Part shown: positions 58,177 through 64,000 of the stretch, one piece after another
Layout: each line of letters starts with the position of its first letter
Position numbering within the stretch: the stretch's first letter is position 1
Assembly: GCF_014198245.1 (NCBI RefSeq)
Contig: NZ_JACIHE010000009.1
Span: 186,001-250,000, forward strand
DNA length: 64,000 bases
Direction of reading: 5' to 3'
DNA from: Bradyrhizobium sp. cir1
GTDB taxonomy: Bacteria; Pseudomonadota; Alphaproteobacteria; Rhizobiales; Xanthobacteraceae
Notes under the pieces: generated by a model
The model's input: the letters and a program-made list of their open reading frames with translations, nothing else
What the model was told of the DNA's origin: nothing
Databases searched by the model: none
Made by a program: the position numbers and the translations under genes

Positions 58177-58860
58177 CTACCGGCGCGCCTCCTTCAGACG
58201 TTCGCCCCAGGCTGTGATCTGCGTCTCGATCACGGTCTGGTCGGCGACGACGCGGACCTCAGAAGTCTCGGCGACCTCGTACTCGACTCCCGTGCGCCTG
58301 CTAGCCTCGAGCTGGGTTCTCACGAGGTCGAGCAGCTCGCTCGGGCCGGTGACCTTGAATACCGGCACCGGCGAATTGCCGGTCAGCGCCGCAATCTGCT
58401 CGACCAGCGATCCAACCGCCTTGTCGCGGACCGCATCGGCAAGGAAAGGCAGCAGGATGCGCGCGACGGAGCTCGCGATGTTGGTTTCGATCTCGCGGCA
58501 AGCCGCCTCGAAGCCGCCGACGATCGCGGCCGCCTGCTGGTCGGACCACTTGGCCCGCTCTTCGCCGAGCCGGATCGCGCTGCGGACGCGCTCCTCGGCA
58601 ACCCTGGCATCGCCTTCGGCAACACCGGCGGCATGGCCGCGACGATAGGCATCGTCGAGAAGATTGACGGGCGGAGCTTCCGCTTCGGGCACTGGAGGCG
58701 CCGGCTGACGCTGCGGCTGAGCCTGCGGTTGCGGCTCGCGCCGGGCCTCCTTCGGCCTCGTCAACACGTCCTGGATCTTGGGCGGCGGAGGCGGCGGCGG
58801 CGACTTGACCCGGCCATTCGCGTCGAACTGCGTCAGGAGTTTTCCGATTGCCGCGTTCAT
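58177..58860 (-). CDS. fliH: FliH-like flagellar export regulator
   Basis: 227-residue protein with a proline-rich N-terminus (PPPPPPPKIQD, then many Pro/Gln/Arg to residue 65), a Glu/Ala-rich helical middle (AYRRGHAAGVAEGDARVAEERVRSAI, the FliH/YscL-like AxxxG repeats), and a C-terminal helical-beta part (ILLPFLADAVRDKAVGSLVEQI, RVVADQTVIETQITAWGERL). FliH binds and regulates the export ATPase FliI. Assignment rests on gene position next to fliF and on the A/G-rich helix; sequence conservation is low. Confidence 0.75.
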   Translation of the reverse strand: MNAAIGKLLTQFDANGRVKSPPPPPPPKIQDVLTRPKEARREPQPQAQPQRQPAPPVPEAEAPPVNLLDDAYRRGHAAGVAEGDARVAEERVRSAIRLGEERAKWSDQQAAAIVGGFEAACREIETNIASSVARILLPFLADAVRDKAVGSLVEQIAALTGNSPVPVFKVTGPSELLDLVRTQLEASRRTGVEYEVAETSEVRVVADQTVIETQITAWGERLKEARR

Positions 58861-60485
58861 GCCGCCTCCTCGCGTCGCATCCAGTCTTTAAGGATCGCTG
58901 CCGCTTGCCCCTGATCGAGCCGGACGATCTGCTCGAGCCGCTTCTGCGGTGTTCGCTGCATCTTGCCTTCGAGATCCTCAACGAGGTTGAGTTCGGGATC
59001 CTGGCTCTCGGTCAATGCAAGGGCCGCGGCGGCTTCGAGCTCGGCAGCCTCAGCCGCCTCGGTCTGCTCCTGCGCCGCACGATGGGTCAGAATGCCGTTG
59101 ACCGCGGGCCGAAGTCCGAACCAGACCAGCATCGAAGCGACGGCCAGGATCGTCACCGCGTTGATGACGCTGCCGAGCTGCTTGTTGATCATCTCGACGA
59201 AGCTGATCGGCGGCACCGGCGCGAGTTCGCGCGAGCCTTCGATGAAGTCGACGGCTGTGACCTGGATCTGGTCGCCGCGCGTCTTGTCCAGCCCGCCGGC
59301 CGTCGCCGCGAGCTGGCTGATCTCGGCGAGCTTGCTGTCGACGATGGCCTGGTTGCTCTTGTCGCCGAGATCGGCGACCAGACGCGCGCGGTTGACCAGC
59401 ACGGCGATGAAGAGCTTCTTGACCAGATAGCCGTCGCTCACCGTCGTCGTGGTCTTCGACGACACCTCGAAATTGGTGACGTCCTCGCGGCGGGTCTTGT
59501 CCTCGCTGGAGTTCTTGCCACCGCCGGCGTTCACCTGCTGATCGGGGAGGTTCTGTTGCACCGTGGTCGGCTGCGAACGGTCCGCGTTCTGCGACGATTC
59601 CTTCTCGCGCACGTTCCGCACCGAACGTTCGGCGCGGCTCTCCGGGTCGTAGACGGTCTCGTTGATCTGCCGCTTGTCGGTAGAGAGCTGCGGGGCGACG
59701 CTGACCTCGAAATTGTCCAGGCCCAGATACGGCGTCAGCGCCTTGCGGATGTTCTCCTGCACCATCCCGCCGACCGTCTTCTGCAGGCTCGCCATCTTGG
59801 TCGGCGCGGCGCTTGCCTCGTCCTCCTCGGCGAGCAGCATCGAGCCGTCGGCATCAAGCACCGTCACCTTGTCGCGGCTCATGCCGGGGATGGCGGCCGC
59901 GACCAGATGACGGATCGACTGCGCCGTGCGCGCCTCGATCGCGCCGTCGGTGCGCAGCACGACCGATGCCGAAGGCGGCTGCTGGGTCGCGCGGAACGAG
60001 CCGCGCACCGGCAGCACGATGTGCACGCGCGCGGCCTTCACGCCCTTCATCAGCTGGACGGTGCGCGCGATCTCGCCCTCGAGCGCGCGCAGCTTCGTCA
60101 CTTCCTGCATGAACGAGGTCAGGCCGAGCGAGCCGATCTTGTCGAACAGCTCGTAACCGGAATTGGCGCTGGTCGGCAGGCCTTTCTCGGCGAGCAGCAT
60201 GCGCGCCTGCATGGTCTGGCTCGGACGCACCGAGACGGCGTCACCGGCGGTATTGACGTCGAAGGCGATGTTCTGCTCGCGCAGCGCTGCGCCCATGCGC
60301 GTCACGTCTTCGCGGGTGAGGCCGGTATAGAGCGTCTCGAATTCGGGTCGGCTCAGATAGTACGCGCCGCCGACGACGGTGACGAGAACGGCAAAGCCGA
60401 TCAACCCCAGGGCCATCAGCCGTCGCGGTCCAAGCTCCAGCAGATTGTTGAGCAGTTGCTGTATCTGCGCACGACTGAACAGCAT
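58857..60485 (-). CDS. fliF: Flagellar MS-ring protein FliF
   Basis: 542-residue double-pass membrane protein that forms the basal-body MS ring. The first transmembrane helix is at about residues 21-45 (LMALGLIGFAVLVTVVGG). The secretin-like RBM region contains FETLYTGLTREDVTRMGAALRE and GLPTSANSGYELFDKIGSLGLTSFMQEV (seen as SGYELFDKIGSLGLTSFMQE), and the second helix is near 440. The C-terminal FliG-binding motif lies in the last 40 residues (KMQRTPQKRLEQIVRLDQGQAAAILKDWMR, seen as RLEQIVRLDQGQAAAILKDW). Start at 60485 after GAGGTCAT. Confidence 0.93.
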   Translation of the reverse strand: MLFSRAQIQQLLNNLLELGPRRLMALGLIGFAVLVTVVGGAYYLSRPEFETLYTGLTREDVTRMGAALREQNIAFDVNTAGDAVSVRPSQTMQARMLLAEKGLPTSANSGYELFDKIGSLGLTSFMQEVTKLRALEGEIARTVQLMKGVKAARVHIVLPVRGSFRATQQPPSASVVLRTDGAIEARTAQSIRHLVAAAIPGMSRDKVTVLDADGSMLLAEEDEASAAPTKMASLQKTVGGMVQENIRKALTPYLGLDNFEVSVAPQLSTDKRQINETVYDPESRAERSVRNVREKESSQNADRSQPTTVQQNLPDQQVNAGGGKNSSEDKTRREDVTNFEVSSKTTTTVSDGYLVKKLFIAVLVNRARLVADLGDKSNQAIVDSKLAEISQLAATAGGLDKTRGDQIQVTAVDFIEGSRELAPVPPISFVEMINKQLGSVINAVTILAVASMLVWFGLRPAVNGILTHRAAQEQTEAAEAAELEAAAALALTESQDPELNLVEDLEGKMQRTPQKRLEQIVRLDQGQAAAILKDWMRREEAA

Positions 60486-60738
60486 ATGACCTCGTACCAA
60501 TGCGAACGTAGAGGACACTCCGCTGCCAACCTTGTCTGAAGGTTGCGCGAGACAACGAATGTGTCGGTTCGCGGGTGAGGCGTGGTAAATTTACAAGAAA
60601 TCGAGTGACGCGGCCGCGTATCGGTGCACAGGCGGCTGCAGCACGGCGCAAGCGGCTGCGGCGTGCTGCTCGAAATCTGGCGTCAGGGGATCGATTGCAG
60701 GCACATCTTGTGCCGTCATATCCGCCGGTCATGGCGGA

Positions 60739-60764
60739 GACCGTGCTCCCGAGGGAGCACGGTC
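60739..60764 (-). terminator. Hairpin downstream of the second flagellin gene
   Basis: GACCGTGCTCC (60739-60749) pairs with GGAGCACGGTC (60754-60764) around a 4-base loop, 17 bases past the flagellin stop (60782, minus strand). It is the expected position for the flagellin terminator, although the T-run (GTTTT) lies on the plus-strand side. The rest of the 296-base gap to fliF holds a perfect GTAAATTTAC palindrome (60585-60594) in the probable fliF promoter. Confidence 0.55.
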
Positions 60765-60781
60765 GTTTTCGAAGCCGCGGC

Positions 60782-61729
60782 TTAGCGGAACAGCGAGAGG
60801 ATGCTCTGGCTGTTCTGGTTGGCGATCGAGAGCGCCTGAACGCCGAGCTGCTGCTGGGTCTGAAGCGCCTGCAGGCGCGTCGATTCCGCATTCATGTCGG
60901 CGTCGACGAGCTGGCCGATACCGCGATCCACGGAGTCCATCAGGTTCTTGACGAATTCCGTGTTGGTCGCGATGCGGTTCTTGACGGCACCGAGATTGGC
61001 GGCGGCCGAGGCAACCGTGTTGATCGCAGCGGTGACCTGGGTGATGTAGCCGTCGAGCTTGGTCTGGTCAGTCGCCGCGTCGGTCAGCGCACCGATGGCG
61101 AGCGTGTCGACCGACGCGAACCCGGTCGAGCTGCTGCCGATCACCGTATCCAGGATACCGGTCTTGGTTGCGCCGTTGACGGTGTAGAGCGCGAAGGTGG
61201 CCGTGGTCACCGTGATGGAGCCGATGGTGGGCGTACCGCCGACACGCGAGTACGACGACACGAGGTTGAAGCTCGTCGGCGTGGCCGTGGAACCGGTCGA
61301 GGTGTCGATGCTCAGCCAGTTGATGCCGTTGATCGTTGCCGAGTTGGCCTTCAGCTTCATATCCTGCTGGATCTGGGTGATTTCCGACTGGATTTTGGTC
61401 CGGTCGATACCGGCGGTCTTGGCTTCGACCAGCAGGGCCTGGAGCTTGGTCAGGCCGGAGTCCTTGTCACCGATGACCGTGTTCAGAGCGGTGTATTCGG
61501 TGTCCACCATCGCGGCCGACAGACCGAGCGAGTCGGAGACCGCGGAGAGCGCGGCGTTGTCGGAGCGCATCGAGGTCGCAATCGACCAATAGGCCGAGTT
61601 ATCCGCGGCAGTCGAAACGCGCTGGCCGGTCGAGATCCGGTTCTGCGTGGTCGCGAGCTGCGAGCTGACGTTGCGGAGGGTCTGCAGCGCGGTCATTGCA
61701 GACGAGTTGGTGAGAAGGCTAGAACCCAT
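60782..61729 (-). CDS. lafA2: Lateral flagellin, second gene of the pair
   Basis: 315-residue flagellin. Conserved N-terminal D0/D1 (LLTNSSAMTALQTLRNVSSQLATTQNRISTGQRVSTAADN, seen as TNSSAMTALQTLRNVSSQLA) and C-terminal region (VDADMNAESTRLQALQTQQQLGVQALSIANQNSQSIL, seen as LQTQQQLGVQALSIANQNSQ), with a short variable middle (about 190-240), as usual for rhizobial flagellins. Highly similar along its whole length to the flagellin 277 bases upstream, so they arose by duplication. Starts at 61729 after AAAGGGACATC. By order it matches lafA2 of B. diazoefficiens, reported to be the LafR-independent flagellin; the number is inferred from order only. Confidence 0.9.
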   Translation of the reverse strand: MGSSLLTNSSAMTALQTLRNVSSQLATTQNRISTGQRVSTAADNSAYWSIATSMRSDNAALSAVSDSLGLSAAMVDTEYTALNTVIGDKDSGLTKLQALLVEAKTAGIDRTKIQSEITQIQQDMKLKANSATINGINWLSIDTSTGSTATPTSFNLVSSYSRVGGTPTIGSITVTTATFALYTVNGATKTGILDTVIGSSSTGFASVDTLAIGALTDAATDQTKLDGYITQVTAAINTVASAAANLGAVKNRIATNTEFVKNLMDSVDRGIGQLVDADMNAESTRLQALQTQQQLGVQALSIANQNSQSILSLFR

Positions 61730-61762
61730 TTTTGATGTCCCTTTGACGATTGAATTAAGTTT

Positions 61763-61813
61763 GGGGACATACCGGGCTTGCACCGGTACGGCAGGGCGGC
61801 GTCATGCCTTTGG
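61763..61813 (-). promoter_or_regulatory. Conserved 5'UTR block of the second flagellin gene, with hairpin
   Basis: A 51-base block whose counterpart at 62980-63030, upstream of the other flagellin gene, differs at only 4 positions. It contains a hairpin, TACCGG (61770-61775) / CCGGTA (61783-61788), with a 7-base loop. It lies about 33 bases before the flagellin ATG, so it is probably transcribed as the leader. FlbT binds a flagellin leader in Caulobacter, making this a candidate FlbT target. Confidence 0.6.
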
Positions 61814-61950
61814 GCCACGGAAATGCGTGTGAAGACCCAACCTGTCGTAGCGGTGAGGTTACCCGCCGAAGCTTGTGCGAGGCTTGTGGCCCTGTGACTC
61901 GGTTGCAACAACCGGCCTGAATCACGGCGTGGACGCGGCATCACACCGGA

Positions 61951-61986
61951 CAAAAGAAGGGCCGCGCTTCGCGAGAAGCGCGGCCC
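61951..61986 (-). terminator. Intrinsic terminator after the first flagellin gene
   Basis: GGGCCGCGCTTC (61959-61970) and GAAGCGCGGCCC (61975-61986) form a perfect 12-bp stem with a GCGA tetraloop (TCGC in the RNA), and the minus-strand RNA continues TTCTTTTG. Located 19 bases after the stop of the flagellin at 62006-62941. It isolates the second flagellin gene as a separate transcription unit. Confidence 0.85.
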
Positions 61987-62005
61987 CCCCCAGATGAGTT
62001 GGGGT

Positions 62006-62941
62006 TTAGCGGAACAGCGACAGGATGCTCTGGCTGCTGTTGTTGGCGATCGAGAGCGCCTGAACGCCAAGCTGCTGCTGGACCTGGAGGGCCGCAAGGC
62101 GAGTGGATTCCTGGTTCATGTCAGCGTCGACGAGCTGGCCGACACCGCGGTCCACCGAGTCCATCAGGGACTTGACGAACTCCGTGTTGGTCGAGATGCG
62201 GTTCTTGACGGCACCGAGATTGGCGGCGGCCGAGGCCACCGAGCCGATGGCGGCGGTGACCTGCGCGATATAGCCGTCGAGCTTGGTCTGGTCAGTCGCC
62301 GCGTCGGTCAGCGAGCCGATGGCGATCGTGTCGATCGAGGCGCCGGTGGAGCCGGCCACCGTATCCAGGATACCGGTCTTGGTTGCGCCGCCGGTGGTGT
62401 AGAGCGCGTAGGTGGCGGTCGTCACCGTGATGGAGCCGATGGTGGGCGTGCTGCCGACGCGCGAGTACGACGACACGAGGCTGAAGCTCGTCGGCGTGGC
62501 CGTGGATCCGGTCGAGGTGTCGATGCTCAGCCAGTTGATGCCGTTGATCGTCGCCGAGCCCGCCGTCGACTTCATCTGCTGCTGGATCTGGGTGATGTCA
62601 GCCTGGATCTTGGTCCGGTCAATACCGGCGGTCTTGGCTTCGACCAGCAGCGCCTGCAGCTTGGTCAGACCGGAGTCCTTGTCGCCGATGACCGTGTTCA
62701 GAGCGGTGTATTCGGTGTCGACAGTCGCGGCCGACAGACCGAGCGAGTCGGAGACCGCGGAGAGCGCGGCGTTGTCGGAGCGCATCGACGTCGCGATCGA
62801 CCAGTAGGCAGCGTTGTCCGAAGCGGTCGACACGCGCTGGCCGGTGGAGATACGGGTCTGCGTGGTGGCGAGCTGCGAGCTGACAGACCGCAGGGTCTGG
62901 AGCGCGGTCATGGCAGTCGAGTTCGTAAGCAGGCTTGACAT
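62006..62941 (-). CDS. lafA1: Lateral flagellin, first gene of the pair
   Basis: 311-residue flagellin with the same architecture as its neighbour: N-terminal SSLLTNSTAMTALQTLRSVS and STGQRVSTASDNAAYWSIAT, C-terminal VDADMNQESTRLAALQVQQQ then LSIANNSSQSILSLFR. It is exported by the type III system and builds the lateral filament. The start at 62941 follows AAAGGGACATTCGCA, nearly the same leader end as the other flagellin gene. Terminated by the strong hairpin at 61951-61986. By order it matches lafA1 of B. diazoefficiens, whose mRNA is reported to depend on lateral FlbT and LafR; the number is inferred from order. Confidence 0.9.
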   Translation of the reverse strand: MSSLLTNSTAMTALQTLRSVSSQLATTQTRISTGQRVSTASDNAAYWSIATSMRSDNAALSAVSDSLGLSAATVDTEYTALNTVIGDKDSGLTKLQALLVEAKTAGIDRTKIQADITQIQQQMKSTAGSATINGINWLSIDTSTGSTATPTSFSLVSSYSRVGSTPTIGSITVTTATYALYTTGGATKTGILDTVAGSTGASIDTIAIGSLTDAATDQTKLDGYIAQVTAAIGSVASAAANLGAVKNRISTNTEFVKSLMDSVDRGVGQLVDADMNQESTRLAALQVQQQLGVQALSIANNSSQSILSLFR

Positions 62942-62979
62942 TGCGAATGTCCCTTTATGTACGCGTTACATTTTCACGA

Positions 62980-63030
62980 GGGGACATACCGGGCTTTCAC
63001 CGGTACGGAGGGGCGGCATCATGCCTTTGG
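62980..63030 (-). promoter_or_regulatory. Conserved 5'UTR block of the first flagellin gene, with hairpin
   Basis: Counterpart of 61763-61813 (47 of 51 bases identical). Hairpin TACCGG (62987-62992) / CCGGTA (63000-63005) with a 7-base loop, about 40 bases before the ATG. Both the sequence and its distance to the start are kept although the flanking DNA has diverged, which argues for a leader function. Confidence 0.6.
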
Positions 63031-63131
63031 ACTGATGTGGGTGGCGTCCAACCCGCCGTGCCGCATTGCTAGCACGCCGAATCTTGCGCCGAGATTAAGA
63101 CCGACTTGAATTTCGTAGCAAAATCATATGG

Positions 63132-63181
63132 TTACCATTACCCTCCGGTAACCATAAGCCGGTACTTCTCGCTAACCATAA
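63132..63181 (-). promoter_or_regulatory. TTATGGTTA-type repeats upstream of the first flagellin gene
   Basis: On the minus strand two exact TTATGGTTA copies (63181-63173 and 63157-63149) are followed by a relative, TAATGGTAA (63140-63132), which is part of the palindrome ATGGTTACCAT. Immediately downstream is a plausible -35/-10 pair, TTGCTA-N16-CTTAAT. Direct repeats in front of a promoter are typical of OmpR-family activators, so LafR is the obvious candidate ligand. Another similar motif occurs upstream of lafR. Confidence 0.5.
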
Positions 63182-63204
63182 CCCGCCTGCTGGCCGACGG
63201 TCCG

Positions 63205-63945
63205 TTACGAGAACGAGCGCACCAGTCCGGAGGCCAGCAGGTTCCAGCCGTCGATCAGCACGAAGAACAGCATCTTGAACGGCAGCGCGAGGATCGTCGG
63301 CGGCATCATCATCATGCCCATCGACATGGTCAGCGTCGCCACGATCATGTCGATGACGAGGAACGGCAGCATGATGAGGAATCCGATCTCGAACGAACGC
63401 CTGAGCTCGGAGATCATGAAGGCCGGAATGATCACGCGCAGATCGATGCGCTTGTCGTCGAACTTCTTGCGGAAGCTTTCGGCGGCGAGCGACTCGAAGG
63501 TCTGCAGGTCCTTGTCGCGGACATGGGCCAGCATGAATTCGCGGAACGGATCGGTGATCTTCAGATACGCCTCTTCCTCCGAGATCTCGTTCTTCATGAG
63601 AGGCTGGACGCCGCTCTCCCAGGCGCGGTCGAAGGTCGGCGCCATCACATAGAAAGTCATGAACAGCGCAAGGCTGACCAGCACCAGATTGGCGGGCGTG
63701 GTCTGAAGGCCGAGACCGGAGCGCAGGAACGACAGCGCCACCGCAAATCGCGTGAAGCTCGTCACCATGATGAGCAGCCCCGGCGCCACCGACAGCACCG
63801 TGATCAGCGCCATCAGCTGGATGATGCGGCCGCTGGTCGAGCCATTGCCGGGCGGCAGCAGCGAGTTGAGGTCCGGGATCTGGGCGAGCGCCACTTCGGG
63901 CAGCACGGCCAGAAGCAACGCGAGCAGCAGGACTTTCACTCTCAC
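63205..63945 (-). CDS. fliP: Flagellar export gate protein FliP
   Basis: 246-residue membrane protein with a cleavable signal peptide (VKVLLLALLLAVLPEVALAQ). FliP hallmarks: LITVLSVAPGLLIMVTSFTRFAVALSFLRSGLGLQTTPANLVL (seen as APGLLIMVTSFTRFAVALSF), ITDPFREFMLAHVRDKDL, and SMGMMMMPPTILALPFKMLFFVLIDGW (seen as MGMMMMPPTILALPFKMLFF). It forms the pore of the export gate with FliQ and FliR. The start is a GTG at 63945 overlapping the fliL stop (GTGA). Confidence 0.95.
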   Translation of the reverse strand: MRVKVLLLALLLAVLPEVALAQIPDLNSLLPPGNGSTSGRIIQLMALITVLSVAPGLLIMVTSFTRFAVALSFLRSGLGLQTTPANLVLVSLALFMTFYVMAPTFDRAWESGVQPLMKNEISEEEAYLKITDPFREFMLAHVRDKDLQTFESLAAESFRKKFDDKRIDLRVIIPAFMISELRRSFEIGFLIMLPFLVIDMIVATLTMSMGMMMMPPTILALPFKMLFFVLIDGWNLLASGLVRSFS

Positions 63946-64000
63946 TGGATCACCAACGTCTCTATGATCAATTCGCGGACCTTGCCGGACGAGCGAATAT
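63942..64000 (-). CDS. fliL: Flagellar basal-body protein FliL, C-terminal end only (cut by the window)
   Basis: The last 18 codons plus stop of a minus-strand gene running off the right edge. The translation ends RSSGKVRELIIETLVIQ, the characteristic FliL C-terminus. The TGA overlaps the fliP GTG by 3 bases, the usual fliL-fliP coupling. FliL sits beside the stator and supports motor function. Too short for detailed comment, but the ending and gene order are convincing. Confidence 0.8.
   Translation of the reverse strand, partial: IRSSGKVRELIIETLVIQ

Noticed and set aside
61733..61958. A sigma-28 or sigma-54 promoter for the second flagellin gene
   Set aside because: No convincing match to either consensus at a sensible position; left unassigned.

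Overview
The window is high-GC, densely coded DNA whose gene content points to an alphaproteobacterium of the Bradyrhizobium/Rhodopseudomonas group. The right third is a flagellar cluster with the gene set and order of the inducible lateral-flagellum (laf) locus described in Bradyrhizobium diazoefficiens: an orphan LafR/FtcR/Rem-type regulator, tandem lateral flagellins, and FlaF/FlbT. The short interspersed palindromic repeats between genes also fit this group. The assignment comes from protein families and gene order read by eye, not from a database search.

Layout. 1-3.8 kb: a 5'-truncated branched-chain-type ABC binding protein, a flavocytochrome/ketosteroid-dehydrogenase-like flavoprotein and an IclR regulator. 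3.9-10.7 kb (minus strand): SDR, GntR, Asp/Glu racemase family, DadA-like oxidase, ThDP enzyme, a decayed aminotransferase C-terminus, RidA and a D-2-hydroxyacid dehydrogenase, with a divergent amino-acid binding protein (10.9-11.7 kb). Together these look like amino-acid/2-oxo-acid catabolism. 11.8-16 kb: an accessory block with a beta-CASP-type metallo-beta-lactamase nuclease, a PD-(D/E)XK-like protein, a PPP phosphatase and another metallophosphoesterase. 16.1-19.8 kb: a carboxylesterase broken by an in-frame amber codon, an MHS-type transporter and a divergent TetR gene with a clear operator. 20-27 kb: a spermidine/putrescine-type ABC transporter with a flavoprotein oxidase and a haloacid-dehalogenase-type hydrolase, next to a divergent LysR gene. 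27.1-35 kb: a sugar-acid locus (uxuA, idnD-like, TRAP dctMQP, GntR, divergent uxuB) with a perfect dyad between the regulator and uxuB. 35-42 kb: unlinked housekeeping-type genes (NTF2-like, HAD, epimerase, serine hydrolase, dienelactone hydrolase, a four-cysteine MarR regulator and an unknown membrane protein).

42.6-64 kb: the lateral flagellum. lafR (plus strand) faces a long minus-strand array: fliL (partial), fliP, two flagellins, then fliF-fliH-motB-motC-fliK-lytic transglycosylase-flgE-flgK-flgL-flaF-flbT-flgD-fliQ-flhA-fliR and four small export/chaperone-type genes. Many neighbours overlap by 1-4 bases, so they are probably translationally coupled. Both flagellin genes carry a nearly identical 51-base 5'UTR block with a small hairpin, a good candidate target for the FlbT encoded in the same cluster.

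The points most worth a second look are the three-gene beta-CASP/PD-(D/E)XK/phosphatase unit (11.86-14.83 kb), the conserved flagellin leader, the aminotransferase remnant at 9.26-9.39 kb, the amber-interrupted esterase, the L-gulonate/L-idonate-type pathway, and several palindromic operators. I saw no tRNA, rRNA, CRISPR array, transposase or replication origin.
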